DNA of 64,000 nucleotides from Oscillospiraceae bacterium (GCA_025757845.1 CP107211.1:992001-1056000), one strand, 5' to 3'. Positions 1 to 9,878 are shown, counted from the stretch's first letter. Notes: a model not told the origin generated them from the sequence alone. A program made the numbers and translations.

Positions 1-1
1 C

Positions 2-1000
2 GGCGCGGCTCACGGTGATCTGGCCGTCCTCCAGCGGCTGGCGCAGCACCTCCAGGCTCTCGCGGGAGAACTCCGGCAGCTCGTCCAGGAACAGCACGCC
101 GCAGTTGGCCAGACTGCACTCGCCGGGGCGGAACTGTGCGCCGCCGCCCGCCAGCGAGACGGCACTGGCCGAGTGGTGCGGGCTGCGGAAGGGCCGCGCC
201 GTGATCAGGCCCCGGCCCTGGGGCAGCTGCCCGGCGATGGAATAGATCTTGGTGGTCTCCACGGCTTCCTCCCGGGTGAGAGGCGGCAGGATGCCCGGCA
301 GGCGCTTGGCCAGCATGGATTTGCCGGTACCCGGGGCACCCATCAGCAGCACGTTGTGGCCCCCGGCCGCAGCGATGACCATGGCCCGGCGGGCCAGTGC
401 CTGCCCCATCACGTCGGCAAAATCCGGCACCTGTGCCCAGGCCTCGGCGGGGTCAAAGGGAACGGCTGCCGCAGCGGTCAGCGGTCGGATGCCGCGCAGG
501 GCGTCCACCACCTCCCGGGCGGTGTGGGCCGGGTAGACGGCCATGCTGTCGGCACAGGCCTCGGCAGCCTCGGCGGCGTTTTCGGCGGGCACATACAGGG
601 CGCGGATGCCGTTTTCGGCGGCGGCCAGCGCCATGGGCAGCACGCCGGATACCGGGCGCAGGGTGCCGTCCAGCGCCAGCTCCCCCAGAAAGGCGGCGTC
701 CTCCGGCACATCCTCCAGCTGGCCGCTGGCCGTGAGCACGGCCAGCAGCAAGGGCAGATCGTACACCGGGCCGGTCTTGCGCACATCGGCGGGGGCCAGG
801 TTGACCGTGATGCGCCGGTCCGGGAACTTGAAGCCCAGGTTCTTGATGGCGGCACGCACGCGGTCCGCACTTTCCCGCACGGCGGAATCCGGCAGGCCTA
901 CGATGGAAAAGGCGGGCAGCCCGCCCGAAACATCGGCCTCCACGGCCACGGCAAAGCCGCGCAGGCCGTTCAGGCCAAAGCTCTTTGTTACCGAATACAT
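2..1000 (-). CDS. comM: YifB/ComM-family Mg-chelatase-like AAA ATPase, 3' end cut by window edge
   Basis: About 333 residues are visible, read leftwards from an ATG at 1000; the C-terminus lies outside the window. The protein starts [15 protein letters not shown] and has the N-terminal Lon-protease-like fold typical of YifB, with the segment [18 protein letters not shown]. The AAA module follows, with Walker [10 protein letters not shown], then [15 protein letters not shown] and the Walker B-like LFLDELPEF. In ComM this family is a hexameric helicase for branch migration during natural transformation; YifB homologues in Firmicutes are less well studied. A strong promoter on the same strand ends about 100 bases upstream. 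Identification is firm; a transformation role here is inference. Confidence 0.93.
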   Translation of the reverse strand, partial: MYSVTKSFGLNGLRGFAVAVEADVSGGLPAFSIVGLPDSAVRESADRVRAAIKNLGFKFPDRRITVNLAPADVRKTGPVYDLPLLLAVLTASGQLEDVPEDAAFLGELALDGTLRPVSGVLPMALAAAENGIRALYVPAENAAEAAEACADSMAVYPAHTAREVVDALRGIRPLTAAAAVPFDPAEAWAQVPDFADVMGQALARRAMVIAAAGGHNVLLMGAPGTGKSMLAKRLPGILPPLTREEAVETTKIYSIAGQLPQGRGLITARPFRSPHHSASAVSLAGGGAQFRPGECSLANCGVLFLDELPEFSRESLEVLRQPLEDGQITVSRA

Positions 1001-1102
1001 GGGTGCACCTCGCTTGCTTTTTCTGCGCGAAAACGGTCGAAAATTGGGTGGAAAAATTTGGGAGGAACCGTCAGCCTTCGACAGCATCTCCCGGTCGATT
1101 TC

Positions 1103-1131
1103 ATTATAGTAAAGGGCAGGAAAGATGTCAA
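1103..1131 (-). promoter_or_regulatory. sigma-A promoter of comM
   Basis: On the - strand TTGACA (1126-1131) and TATAAT (1103-1108) are separated by 17 bases, which is a consensus promoter. Transcription would start near 1096, leaving a leader of about 95 bases before the comM ATG. Confidence 0.8.
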
Positions 1132-1157
1132 TGCAGCGGAAAGGAGAGCGACAAACG

Positions 1158-1502
1158 ATGACAGGCAAGGAATACTGCCGGTACATCCGTACTTATTCAG
1201 AGCTGGAGGGGCTGCAGCGGGCCCACACGGTGGTGTACTGCGCCCAGACCGTGCCCGGGGGCGTGCTGGCCCAGCTGCGGTGGGAGCAGGCAGGCCGGGT
1301 GCACTGCAGCGCAGTGCTGGCCCCGCAGGGCAGTTTTGCCCGGATGATGCAGCTTTTGCGCTATCTGTGCGAGAACAGCATCGGCCCGGAACAGTGGCTG
1401 GAGGTGCTGGAGGACGTGCACCAGCCCTACCGGCTGCTGCCGGAAGCACAGCAGCCCGCCGACATCCACCCGGAAAGCGGCTGTTTTTGTGGCATTTGCT
1501 GA
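1158..1502 (+). CDS. small uncharacterised protein (DUF6514-like)
   Basis: A 114-residue cytosolic protein beginning [20 protein letters not shown], preceded by a GGAAAGGAGAG ribosome site. An ATG 33 bases further upstream lacks such a site. The protein contains the pattern [26 protein letters not shown] and ends with the cysteine pair CFCGIC. The resemblance to small Clostridia proteins annotated DUF6514 is from memory and unverified. It is transcribed divergently from comM and ends just before the pgm promoter. No function can be assigned. Confidence 0.6.
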   Translation: MTGKEYCRYIRTYSELEGLQRAHTVVYCAQTVPGGVLAQLRWEQAGRVHCSAVLAPQGSFARMMQLLRYLCENSIGPEQWLEVLEDVHQPYRLLPEAQQPADIHPESGCFCGIC

Positions 1503-1536
1503 TTTTGTACCGGTAAGATTGTGGCAGAATATGCAA

Positions 1537-1565
1537 TTGACATGATGGACACAAGTGTTTATAGT
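1537..1565 (+). promoter_or_regulatory. sigma-A promoter of pgm
   Basis: TTGACA at 1537-1542, a 17-base spacer, then TATAGT at 1560-1565. The predicted start near 1572 rules out the TTG codon at 1576 as the pgm start and supports the ATG at 1630. Confidence 0.75.
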
Positions 1566-1629
1566 ATAATTAGGTTTGAATAAACTGTCTCCTTTTTTGG
1601 GAAAAAATAACAAAGGTAAGGTGTGCAAC

Positions 1630-3312
1630 ATGTATCTGGATGAATATAAGCGCTGGCTGGCAGCGGAGCTGGACGATGCGGATCTGAAGCCCGAACTGGC
1701 AAAGATCGAGGGCAACGACGACGAGATCAAGGATCGCTTTGCAGTGGCCCTGAAGTTTGGCACCGCAGGCCTGCGCGGCGTCCTGGGCGCGGGTACCAAC
1801 CGCATGAACATCTACGTTGTGCGTCAGGCTACCCAGGGCCTGGCCAACTGGGTCAAGGCCCAGGGCGGCAGCCAGACCGTCGCCATCAGCTACGACAGCC
1901 GCCTCAAGAGCGACGTTTTTGCCAAGACGGCTGCCGGTGTTCTGGCAGCCAATGGCATCAAGGTGCGCATCTATGATGCCCTGATGCCGGTGCCGGCCCT
2001 GAGCTTTGCTACCCGCTACTATCAGTGCAATGCAGGCATCATGGTCACCGCCTCCCACAACCCGGCCAAGTACAACGGCTACAAGGCCTACGGCCCGGAC
2101 GGCTGCCAGATGACCGATGACGCCGCCGCCATCGTGTACGACGAGATCCAGAAGACCGATGTGCTCACCGGTGCCAAGTACATCTCCTTTGCCGAGGGCG
2201 TGGAAAACGGCCTGATCCGTTTTGTGGGCGATGACTGCAAGAAGGCCCTGTACGACGCCATCGAGGCCCGTCAGGTGCGCCCCGGCCTGTGCAAGACCGC
2301 CGGCCTGAAGCTGGTGTACAGCCCCCTGAACGGTTCCGGTCTGGTTCCGGTCACCCATGTGCTGAACGACATGGGCATCACCGATATCACCATCGTGCCC
2401 GAGCAGGAGTACCCCAACGGCTACTTCACCACCTGCTCCTACCCCAACCCTGAGATCTTCGACGCCCTGAAGCTGGGCCTGGATCTGGCCACCAAGACCG
2501 GTGCCGACCTGATGCTGGCCACCGACCCCGACGCCGACCGCGTGGGCATCGCCATGAAGTGCCCGGATGGCAGCTATGAGCTGGTGTCCGGCAATGAGAT
2601 GGGCGCTCTGCTGCTGGATTACATCTGCGCAGGCCGCATCGAGAAGGGCACCATGCCCAAGAACCCTGTGGCCGTCAAGTCCATCGTGTCCACCCCGCTG
2701 GCCGATGCCATTGCCGCCCACTACGGCGTGGAGATGCGCAGCGTGCTGACCGGCTTCAAGTGGATCGGCGACCAGATCGCCAATCTGGAAGCGGCCGGTG
2801 AAGTGGACCGCTTCATCTTCGGCTTCGAGGAGAGCTACGGCTATCTGGCAGGCCCCTATGTCCGCGATAAGGACGCCGTCATCGGCTCCATGCTGATCTG
2901 CGAGATGGCTGCTTACTACCGCAGCATCGGTTCCTCCATCAAGCAGCGTCTGGAAGAGATCTACAAGGAGTACGGCCGCTACCTGAACAAGGTGGACAGC
3001 TTCGAGTTCCCCGGCCTGACCGGCATGGAGAAGATGGCTTCCATCATGCAGAAGCTGCGCGACAACCCGCCCACCGAGCTGGCCGGCCACAAGGTGGTCA
3101 AGGTCACCGACTACAAGAAGCCCGAGGAGACCGGCCTGCCGGCTGCCAACGTGCTGATCTACGCACTGGAGAACGGTGCGACTGTGGTGGTCCGTCCCTC
3201 CGGCACCGAGCCAAAGATCAAGACCTACTTCACCACCCTGGGCAAGGATCTGGCCGAGGCCCAGGCCCAGAAGGATGCCCTGGCTGCTGCCATTGAGCCC
3301 ATCCTGGCATAA
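1630..3312 (+). CDS. pgm: phospho-sugar mutase (phosphoglucomutase/phosphomannomutase)
   Basis: A 560-residue enzyme of the alpha-D-phosphohexomutase superfamily, interconverting glucose-1-phosphate and glucose-6-phosphate or the mannose equivalents. It shows the expected series: KFGTAGLRG near the N-terminus, the phosphoserine loop GIMVTASHNPAKYNGYK, the metal-binding loop ATDPDADRVG, the sugar-binding GFEESYGYL, and the phosphate-binding RPSGTEPKIK near the C-terminus. The length fits the long PgcA-like Firmicutes type. It has its own promoter and a terminator about 40 bases downstream, so it looks monocistronic. Sugar preference cannot be read from sequence. A 17-bp tandem duplication spans the stop codon. 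Confidence 0.95.
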   Translation: MYLDEYKRWLAAELDDADLKPELAKIEGNDDEIKDRFAVALKFGTAGLRGVLGAGTNRMNIYVVRQATQGLANWVKAQGGSQTVAISYDSRLKSDVFAKTAAGVLAANGIKVRIYDALMPVPALSFATRYYQCNAGIMVTASHNPAKYNGYKAYGPDGCQMTDDAAAIVYDEIQKTDVLTGAKYISFAEGVENGLIRFVGDDCKKALYDAIEARQVRPGLCKTAGLKLVYSPLNGSGLVPVTHVLNDMGITDITIVPEQEYPNGYFTTCSYPNPEIFDALKLGLDLATKTGADLMLATDPDADRVGIAMKCPDGSYELVSGNEMGALLLDYICAGRIEKGTMPKNPVAVKSIVSTPLADAIAAHYGVEMRSVLTGFKWIGDQIANLEAAGEVDRFIFGFEESYGYLAGPYVRDKDAVIGSMLICEMAAYYRSIGSSIKQRLEEIYKEYGRYLNKVDSFEFPGLTGMEKMASIMQKLRDNPPTELAGHKVVKVTDYKKPEETGLPAANVLIYALENGATVVVRPSGTEPKIKTYFTTLGKDLAEAQAQKDALAAAIEPILA

Positions 3313-3334
3313 ACCGCATCCTGGCATAAACCGC
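3301..3334 (+). repeat. 17-bp tandem duplication across the pgm stop codon
   Basis: The 17-mer ATCCTGGCATAAACCGC occurs twice without a gap, at 3301-3317 and 3318-3334. The first copy carries the last codons and the TAA stop of pgm; the second lies in the untranslated tail. Confidence 0.9.
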
Positions 3335-3351
3335 ACTGAAATAAGGTCCCA

Positions 3352-3397
3352 AAGCCCTTTTGCACCTGCCTGTCCGGCGGTGCAAAAGGGCTTTTTT
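3352..3397 (+). terminator. rho-independent terminator of pgm
   Basis: A near-perfect hairpin with 15-base arms, AAGCCCTTTTGCACC and its complement, is followed by a run of T. Confidence 0.92.
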
Positions 3398-3412
3398 GCT
3401 GAGCAGAACCGG

Positions 3413-3441
3413 TTGCAGTTTGCGGGCCGATACGCTATAAT
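3413..3441 (+). promoter_or_regulatory. sigma-A promoter of the ispDF operon
   Basis: TTGCAG (3413-3418), a 17-base spacer and TATAAT (3436-3441). Transcription would begin near 3448, on top of an upstream ATG at 3447, so translation more likely starts at the TTG at 3513. Confidence 0.75.
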
Positions 3442-3512
3442 AAAAGATGACTTATTATAGCCAGCCGCAGCCGGAAACACCGGCGCGGCGGCAGCAGGGG
3501 CAGGTGTGCAGA

Positions 3513-4679
3513 TTGCAAAAAACGATTTCGGCCGTGCTGGTGGCGGCAGGTTCTTCCACTCGGATGGGGTTCGACAAGCTCAGCTTTGACCTGGGCGGCG
3601 AAACGGTGCTGCACCGCAGCATCCGCGCTTTTGACCAGTGCCCGCAGATCGGCGAGATCGTGCTGGTGGCGGGCAAAAACCGTGCTTTCGTGGAGCAGCA
3701 GGCCGTCGGCTGCACCAAGCCGGTGCAGATCGTGGCCGGTGGTGCCACCCGCGCCGAGAGCGCCAAGAATGGCGTGCTGGCAGCCCACGGGGAGCTGGTG
3801 GCTGTGCACGACGCAGCCCGGCCCTTTGTGAGCCCGGCCGTCATCGCGGCGGTGCTGGAAGCTGCTGCCCGCTGCGGAGCCGCCGCCCCGGCAGTGCCGG
3901 TCAAGGACACCATCAAGCAGGCCATGCCCGGTGACGGCAAAACGGTGCCGGAAGCCTGCCTTGTGCACAGCACCCCGGACCGCAGTACCCTGTATGCGGT
4001 GCAGACGCCCCAGTGCTTTGACCGGACGCAGTATCTGGCCGCCCTGCAGGAACTGGACGCCGAAAAAGCCCGGCTGGTCACCGATGACTGCAGCCTGTTC
4101 GAGCTCACTGGCCGCTCGGTGCAGCTCACCCAGGGTGACTACGCCAACCTGAAGATCACCACGCGGGAGGACCTACCCCGCCCGGTACAGAAAGAGGAAA
4201 CGAGAATGCGCATTGGACATGGTTATGACGTGCACCGCCTGGTGGAAGGCCGCAAGCTGATCCTGGGCGGGGTGGAGATCCCCTTTGAAAAGGGCCTGCT
4301 GGGCCACTCGGACGCCGATGTGCTGGCCCACGCGGTGATGGACGCCGTGCTGGGTGCGGCGGCGCTGGGGGATATCGGCCAGCATTTCCCGGACAATGAC
4401 CCCGCCTATGCCGGGGCCGACAGCCTGGAGCTGGCCCGCCATGTGGCCCGCATCCTGTCGGAGCACGGTTACCGGGTGGAAAACATCGACGCCACCATCC
4501 TCTGCCAGCGGCCTAAGCTGGCACCGCATATCCCGGCCATGCGGGCCAACCTAGCGGCGGCCTTCGGCCTGCCGGTGGACGCCGTGAGCGTCAAGGCTAC
4601 CACGGAAGAGCATCTGGGCTTTACCGGCGAGGGACTGGGCATTGCCGCCCACGCCGTCGCCCTGATCGAAACACGGTAA
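3513..4679 (+). CDS. ispDF: bifunctional IspD/IspF isoprenoid enzyme
   Basis: A 388-residue fusion for the non-mevalonate isoprenoid pathway. The first part, to about residue 225, is the cytidylyltransferase IspD, with the nucleotide loop [12 protein letters not shown] and VHDAARPFV. The second part, from about residue 231, is the cyclodiphosphate synthase IspF, with [25 protein letters not shown] and [10 protein letters not shown]. No stop separates the two. A ribosome-site-like GAGGAAACGAGA sits before the internal ATG at 4205, so separate IspF could also be made. The TTG start at 3513 is chosen because the promoter lies too close to the ATG at 3447. It is the first gene of the long operon. 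Confidence 0.93.
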   Translation: MQKTISAVLVAAGSSTRMGFDKLSFDLGGETVLHRSIRAFDQCPQIGEIVLVAGKNRAFVEQQAVGCTKPVQIVAGGATRAESAKNGVLAAHGELVAVHDAARPFVSPAVIAAVLEAAARCGAAAPAVPVKDTIKQAMPGDGKTVPEACLVHSTPDRSTLYAVQTPQCFDRTQYLAALQELDAEKARLVTDDCSLFELTGRSVQLTQGDYANLKITTREDLPRPVQKEETRMRIGHGYDVHRLVEGRKLILGGVEIPFEKGLLGHSDADVLAHAVMDAVLGAAALGDIGQHFPDNDPAYAGADSLELARHVARILSEHGYRVENIDATILCQRPKLAPHIPAMRANLAAAFGLPVDAVSVKATTEEHLGFTGEGLGIAAHAVALIETR

Positions 4680-4694
4680 CAGGAGTGTGCGTCC

Positions 4695-5597
4695 ATGACA
4701 CTGAATGCGATCATTGCCAATTTTCAGACCTTCAAGCTCGTTGACCTGCTGGATATCATCATCATTGCGTTCCTGATCTACCAGCTGCTGGGCATCGTCA
4801 ACCGCACCCGCGCCGGGCAGCTGTTCAAGGGCGCGCTGCTGGTCATGGCGGTTTATCTGGTGGCCGAAACGCTGAACATGCGCACGGTCACCTGGCTGCT
4901 CAACTCGCTGCTGCAGGTGGGCCTGCTTACCCTGGTGGTGCTGTTCCAGCCGGAGATCCGCCGTGCGCTGGAGCGCATGGGCCAGACCGACCAGTGGGCC
5001 GCAAAGCTGTTCAATGTGAAAGGCCGCTACAACGACCCCAGCCTGAAAGGGGCTTGGCGCAGCGCCATCATTGCCATCTGCGACGCGGCAGAGCGCTTTT
5101 CGGAGACCAAGACCGGTGCGCTCATCGTGCTGGAACGCCACACCAACCTGTCTGAGATCGTGCGCACCGGCACCCCGGTGAACAGCGCGGTGAATCTGGA
5201 AGTGCTGGGCACCATCTTCTACGAGGGCACCCCCCTGCACGACGGTGCTGCCATCATCGAGAACGGCCGCATCAAGGCCGCAGGCTGCGTGCTGCCGCTT
5301 TCCAATAATCTGGATCTGGGCAAGGACATGGGCACCCGCCACCGCGCCTGCCTGGGCATTGCCGAAAACTCGGACGCCATCGCCATCGTGGTCAGCGAGG
5401 AGACGGGCATCATCTCCATGGCAAAAAATGGCGTGCTGATCCGTCATTTTGACCGCCAGACCCTGTACACCCGCCTGATCGACGAGATGATCCCCAAGGA
5501 GCCGGTGGTGGAAAAGAGCACGGCCGACACCTGGAAGGACCGCGCAAAGAGCCTGATGAAGTGGGTCAGCCAGAAAGGGGAGGACGAGCAGCAATGA
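4695..5597 (+). CDS. cdaA: diadenylate cyclase CdaA
   Basis: A 300-residue membrane-bound synthase of cyclic di-AMP, the essential second messenger for potassium and osmotic control. There are three N-terminal membrane segments within residues 1-85, then the DAC domain with the diagnostic DGA (183-185) and RHR (215-217) motifs. The order cdaA-cdaR with a 4-base ATGA overlap is the conserved Firmicutes arrangement. In many Firmicutes glmM follows cdaR; here glmM is not next, and glmS is about 19 kb away. The start has AGGAG about 10 bases upstream. Confidence 0.96.
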   Translation: MTLNAIIANFQTFKLVDLLDIIIIAFLIYQLLGIVNRTRAGQLFKGALLVMAVYLVAETLNMRTVTWLLNSLLQVGLLTLVVLFQPEIRRALERMGQTDQWAAKLFNVKGRYNDPSLKGAWRSAIIAICDAAERFSETKTGALIVLERHTNLSEIVRTGTPVNSAVNLEVLGTIFYEGTPLHDGAAIIENGRIKAAGCVLPLSNNLDLGKDMGTRHRACLGIAENSDAIAIVVSEETGIISMAKNGVLIRHFDRQTLYTRLIDEMIPKEPVVEKSTADTWKDRAKSLMKWVSQKGEDEQQ

Positions 5598-6901
5598 ACA
5601 GCAAACCGAACAAGTCGAACGGCACAAAGCCTGCGGTGGGCAGCCACAGCCGGAGCATTCTGGACGACCGCCGCATCCGGCTGGCACTGTCCATTCTGGG
5701 TGCCATTGTGGCCTGGATGATCGTGACCATCATCGTGCAGCCCGGCACCACCAACACCATCTACAATGTGCCGGTGGACTATACCTACGATTCCTCCGTT
5801 TATACCTCCCGCGGACTGAGCATCGTCAGCGCCGAGGACAAGACGGTGAACCTGAAGATCTCCGGCGACGGCTACACCATCGGCAGCTTGACGGCCTCCG
5901 ATTTTGTGGTCTACCCGGACTGGTCCAGCGTGCGGGACAGCGGCCAAAAGACCCTGCGCCTGCTGGTGCGGGGGGCCAACGGCATGCTCAATGGCGTCAC
6001 CGTGACCATCGACGGCTCCGACAACATGGTGGACGTGATGTTCGATGTGGTGGAGGAAAAGACCCTTCCCGTCACCGTGACCACCAATTACCTGACCATC
6101 TCGGACGGGTATATCCTCTACAGCACCGAGGTGTCCAAGGACATGGTCACTCTGTCCGGCCCCAGCAGTGAGCTGGACAAGGTGACCACCTGCACCGCCG
6201 AGGTGACCTACTCCGGCGAGCTGGACAGCTCGGTCACCCTGGCAACGCCGCTGCGGTTCTACACCTCCGGCGGCACGGAAGTGAACTTTGAGTACACCGA
6301 GCTGGAAGAAAGCAGCGTGGACGTGACCTTGCAGGTGTACAAGATGGCCACCCTGCCGGTGAACGTGAGCTTCATCAACGCGCCCCGCGACTTTGACGCG
6401 TCGGTGCTGGTGTATGAGCTCAGCCGCAAGCAGCTCAAGGTGGCCGGCCCGGCGGAAAAGATCGACGCGTTGTCCACCCTGTCCATCGGCACCATCGACC
6501 TGTCCACCTTCACACTGAACAAGGTCTATGAGCTGCCCATTGAGCTGCCCAGCGACATCTACCTGCTGGACAACATTTCCACCATCACCCTCAGCTTTGA
6601 CTGCTCCGGTCTGGAGACCAAGACCATGAACCTGCCTTCCAGCTGTGTGCAGGTGGTGAACCTGCCCTCCACCTATCAGCTCACGGTGGAGACCGAGCGG
6701 CTGATGAACGTGACCCTCTGCGGCCCGAAGGCTGCATTGGAGACCCTGACCCCGGAACAGGTGGTCGTGGAGATCGACGCGGAGGACTTCTCGGTGGCCA
6801 CCGGCCAGCAGAACATCGCCTGCCGCCTGTATGTGCCCTCCAACGGCAAGATCTTTGCACTGGGCAGCTATGTGCTGCAGTGCCGCATTGAAAGCAACTG
6901 A
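5594..6901 (+). CDS. cdaR: CdaR, YbbR-domain regulator of CdaA
   Basis: A 435-residue protein with one N-terminal membrane anchor (about residues 30-50, LALSILGAIVAWMIVTIIV) and a large extracytoplasmic part made of tandem YbbR repeats, seen as recurring V-x-G-P or L-S-G-P turns before short beta stretches. CdaR binds CdaA and modulates its cyclase activity in other Firmicutes. Its ATG overlaps the cdaA stop, so translation is probably coupled. It is preceded by AAAGGGGAGG. Confidence 0.9.
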   Translation: MNSKPNKSNGTKPAVGSHSRSILDDRRIRLALSILGAIVAWMIVTIIVQPGTTNTIYNVPVDYTYDSSVYTSRGLSIVSAEDKTVNLKISGDGYTIGSLTASDFVVYPDWSSVRDSGQKTLRLLVRGANGMLNGVTVTIDGSDNMVDVMFDVVEEKTLPVTVTTNYLTISDGYILYSTEVSKDMVTLSGPSSELDKVTTCTAEVTYSGELDSSVTLATPLRFYTSGGTEVNFEYTELEESSVDVTLQVYKMATLPVNVSFINAPRDFDASVLVYELSRKQLKVAGPAEKIDALSTLSIGTIDLSTFTLNKVYELPIELPSDIYLLDNISTITLSFDCSGLETKTMNLPSSCVQVVNLPSTYQLTVETERLMNVTLCGPKAALETLTPEQVVVEIDAEDFSVATGQQNIACRLYVPSNGKIFALGSYVLQCRIESN

Positions 6902-6922
6902 TAAAAAGGAACACACTGTACT

Positions 6923-8518
6923 ATGATTCTCGTTCGCAACATCCGTCTGCCGCTCTCCGCCGGGGAACCGCAGGCATTTGAAAAGGCCCTGCGGGAGGCA
7001 CGCATCCCCCGCGCAAAGGTGCAGCATCTGGGCGTGGCAAAGCTGTCGGTGGACGCCCGCCGCGGCCAGCCCAAGCTGGTGTACACCGTGGCTGTCACCC
7101 TGAAAAACGAAGCCGAAGAACCCGCCTTCGCCGGGGCATCGGCCAACGTGTCCCTGCACAGCAGGACCGACTTCCGGGTGCAACGGGGCACGCAGAAGCT
7201 GCCCCACCGCCCGGTGGTGTGCGGCCTGGGGCCTGCCGGTCTGTTTGCGGCGCTGCTGCTGGCCCGGCAGGGCTACCGGCCCATCGTGCTGGAGCGCGGC
7301 CCGGCGCTGGACGAGCGGGTGCAGGCGGTGGAACACTTTTCCGCCACCGGCGAGCTGGACCCCAACGCGAACATCCAGTTCGGTGAGGGCGGCGCAGGCA
7401 CCTTCTCGGACGGCAAGCTGACCACCCGCATCGGTGACGAGCTGTGCGGCCTTGTCACGGAAGTGTTTTTGCAGCACGGTGCCCCGGCGGAGATCGCCTG
7501 GAAGCAGAAGCCCCATGTGGGCACCGACCTGCTGCGGGGGGTCATCACCTCCATCCGCAAAGAGATCGAATCCCTGGGCGGTGAGGTGCATTTCAACACG
7601 GCCCTCACCGGTCTGGAACAGAAAAACGGACACATTACCGGAATTTTCACAACGGATGGTTCCTTTGCCTGCGAAGCACTGGTGTTTGCGGTGGGCCACT
7701 CGGCCCGCGATACCTTTGCCATGCTCATGGACAGCGGCCTTGTGCTGGAGTGCAAGCCCTTCAGCGTGGGCTTCCGCGCAGAGCATCTGCAGAGCGAGAT
7801 CGAAAAGAGCCTGTATCACGAGGCGGCAGGCCACCCGGCCCTGCCCCGCGGCGAATACCAGCTGTCCCAGCATGTGGGGGAGCGGTGCGTGTATACCTTC
7901 TGCATGTGCCCCGGCGGGCAGGTGGTGGCCTCGGCCAGTGAGGAAGGCCGTGTGGTGACCAACGGCATGAGCTACCATGCCCGCAGCGGCAAAAATGCAA
8001 ACGCCGCCGTGGTGGTGAGCGTGAACGGCACCGACTTTGCAAACGACCCCCGGCAGGCCATCGCGTTCCAGCGGGAGCTGGAAGCAAAGGCCTACGCGGC
8101 AGGCCATGCGGCCGGGCCTTACGCCGCCCCGGCCGAGAACATCCGGAGCTTTCTGGAAGGGCAGGGGCAGCTGCACATCGGCAGCGTGGAACCGACCTAC
8201 GACCGCGGCGTGACCGCCGCCGACCTGGGCAGCCTGCTGCCTGCGGAGCTGGCCGACACCCTGCGGGCCGGTCTGCGTGCCTATGAGCACAAGATCGCGG
8301 GCTACACCGCACCGGATGCCATCCTTACCGGCCTGGAGACCCGCACCAGCAGCCCGGTGCGGCTGAAGCGGGAAGAGAACTTCGAGTGCACCCAGCTGGC
8401 AGGGCTTTACCCCTGCGGCGAGGGCGCGGGATATGCGGGCGGCATCATGAGCGCCGCCGTGGATGGCCTGCGGGTGGCCCGCGCCATCATCAGCCGGTAT
8501 GCACCGGCAGAAGGGTGA
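6923..8518 (+). CDS. FAD-dependent oxidoreductase (COG2509 type)
   Basis: A 531-residue flavoprotein of unknown substrate. The first 80 residues form a small lead-in domain; the Rossmann FAD motif VCGLGPAGLFAALLLARQG starts near residue 95. The family signature FGEGGAGTFSDGKL follows, and the C-terminus has LYPCGEGAGYAGGIMSAAVDG, a typical second FAD-contact motif. It sits 21 bases after cdaR with a GGAAC ribosome site, within the same run of genes. The family is widespread in Firmicutes; a dehydrogenase role is family knowledge, not shown here. Confidence 0.85.
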   Translation: MILVRNIRLPLSAGEPQAFEKALREARIPRAKVQHLGVAKLSVDARRGQPKLVYTVAVTLKNEAEEPAFAGASANVSLHSRTDFRVQRGTQKLPHRPVVCGLGPAGLFAALLLARQGYRPIVLERGPALDERVQAVEHFSATGELDPNANIQFGEGGAGTFSDGKLTTRIGDELCGLVTEVFLQHGAPAEIAWKQKPHVGTDLLRGVITSIRKEIESLGGEVHFNTALTGLEQKNGHITGIFTTDGSFACEALVFAVGHSARDTFAMLMDSGLVLECKPFSVGFRAEHLQSEIEKSLYHEAAGHPALPRGEYQLSQHVGERCVYTFCMCPGGQVVASASEEGRVVTNGMSYHARSGKNANAAVVVSVNGTDFANDPRQAIAFQRELEAKAYAAGHAAGPYAAPAENIRSFLEGQGQLHIGSVEPTYDRGVTAADLGSLLPAELADTLRAGLRAYEHKIAGYTAPDAILTGLETRTSSPVRLKREENFECTQLAGLYPCGEGAGYAGGIMSAAVDGLRVARAIISRYAPAEG

Positions 8519-8528
8519 GAAGATTTTG

Positions 8529-9878
8529 ATGAACGATCGTGAAAACGACAACCGGATCAAGGACGAGGGCCGTCAGGTGCAGCAGGAGCTGGAGGACCAG
8601 CTGCGCGCCTTTGGCGACACCATGACCGACGCCTTTGCCCATGGCTTTGAGGGCCGGGGCATGGAGATCGGCGACCGGGCCTGGGATGTGGGAAAAGCAG
8701 CCGTCCATGCGGCCAACTTCGGCATCTCGGAAGCGGGAAAAGCCCTCCGGAACAGCCGGAACGAATACTACAAAGCCCAGCAGGAGGCACAGAAAACCGG
8801 GCCCCGGAACGCGGGCGGGATGCCCCAGTGGGCCAGACAGATCTTTGGCCTGAAAGGGGAGCAGACCCCCGTAGACCTGCTGCGTGCAGACGGCAAAAAG
8901 CGCCAGAACGGCGGTGCAGCCCTGCTGGCCGTGGGCATCACCTTCATGGTGATCTTTGGGCTGGGGACGCTGGGCTGCCTCATCGGGCTGGGCATTATTT
9001 CGCCGACTGCTTTGGGCGACGTTGTGGTGTCGACTGCTGAGGACGGCGGCATCCTGATGACGGGCACGGGCTACGTTATGAACACCGCCTACAACGTGCT
9101 GGGCATCGTCAGCGGCGTGTTGGGCCTTGCCACGGCGGGCTTTGGCTGGATGACGGCCTGTGGTTCCGCCTGGGTGAAAGCTGGAAAGCAGCTGGGGCAG
9201 TTCGCCGATCTTGCGGATACCACCGACTACCACCAGGGCCTTTCGGTTCGGATGCTGGCCGACCTCGTCCACCAGAACCGGAAAAAAATGCTGAAGAAGC
9301 TGCAAAAGTACATCCGCAAAGGCTGGCTGAACGGCTGGCTGGATGAAAAAACGCAAACACTCTATCTGACGGCGGAGGATTACCGCGCCGCCCAGGAAAC
9401 GGCGGCTGCACCCCAGGCACAGCCGCAGCCGGAACCGGCTCCGGAGCAGCGCGAGGAAACGCCTCTCAATCTGGAAACGGCCCGCCGCTTTGCCGCTGTG
9501 CTGGAGCAGGAAAAGCGGCTCATGCAGGACGCGCAGGGCGTGGAGGAGCTGGCCCACATGCAGAAGACCACTGAGGCCATCTGCGACTGGCTGGAAGCTC
9601 ACCCCGAAAGCCTGCCGAAAGCACGGCGGTTCGCGGAATACTATATCCCGACCACCCTCAAGCTCCTGCACACCTACAACGATGTGCAGGGCCAGAAAGG
9701 CGATAACGCCGAGAGCATCCGGCGGGACATTGCAGGCATCCTGCACACGCTGAACCAGGCCTTTGACAACCTCTACGACAATCTGCTGTCGGACGTGGCC
9801 ATGGATGTTTCCAGCGAGATCGCAGCCCTGCAGGGAATGCTGGCCAACGACGGCCTGACCGGGAGGGATTTCCAATGA
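8529..9878 (+). CDS. XpaC-like membrane protein (5-bromo-4-chloroindolyl phosphate hydrolysis family)
   Basis: A 449-residue protein. It has an N-terminal charged, helical region, two hydrophobic segments near residues 140-165 and 180-215, and an alanine/glutamine/proline-rich linker near 290-315. The C-terminal helical domain (about 320-449) carries LPKARRFAEYYIPTTLKLL and LLSDVAMDVSSEIAALQGML, which match the XpaC pattern. The family name comes from an old phenotype and gives no real biochemical role. The start is the ATG at 8529, 11 bases after the previous stop. The stop overlaps the recJ start (ATGA). Confidence 0.7.
   Translation: MNDRENDNRIKDEGRQVQQELEDQLRAFGDTMTDAFAHGFEGRGMEIGDRAWDVGKAAVHAANFGISEAGKALRNSRNEYYKAQQEAQKTGPRNAGGMPQWARQIFGLKGEQTPVDLLRADGKKRQNGGAALLAVGITFMVIFGLGTLGCLIGLGIISPTALGDVVVSTAEDGGILMTGTGYVMNTAYNVLGIVSGVLGLATAGFGWMTACGSAWVKAGKQLGQFADLADTTDYHQGLSVRMLADLVHQNRKKMLKKLQKYIRKGWLNGWLDEKTQTLYLTAEDYRAAQETAAAPQAQPQPEPAPEQREETPLNLETARRFAAVLEQEKRLMQDAQGVEELAHMQKTTEAICDWLEAHPESLPKARRFAEYYIPTTLKLLHTYNDVQGQKGDNAESIRRDIAGILHTLNQAFDNLYDNLLSDVAMDVSSEIAALQGMLANDGLTGRDFQ

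Noticed and set aside
1576..1629. TTG at 1576 as start of pgm
   Set aside because: It lies only a few bases after the predicted transcription start and has no room for a ribosome site; ATG at 1630 fits the family N-terminus.
5444..8560. 1038-residue - strand frame opposite cdaR and the FAD protein gene
   Set aside because: Antisense shadow of genes with clear homologies; no ribosome site and no recognisable motifs.
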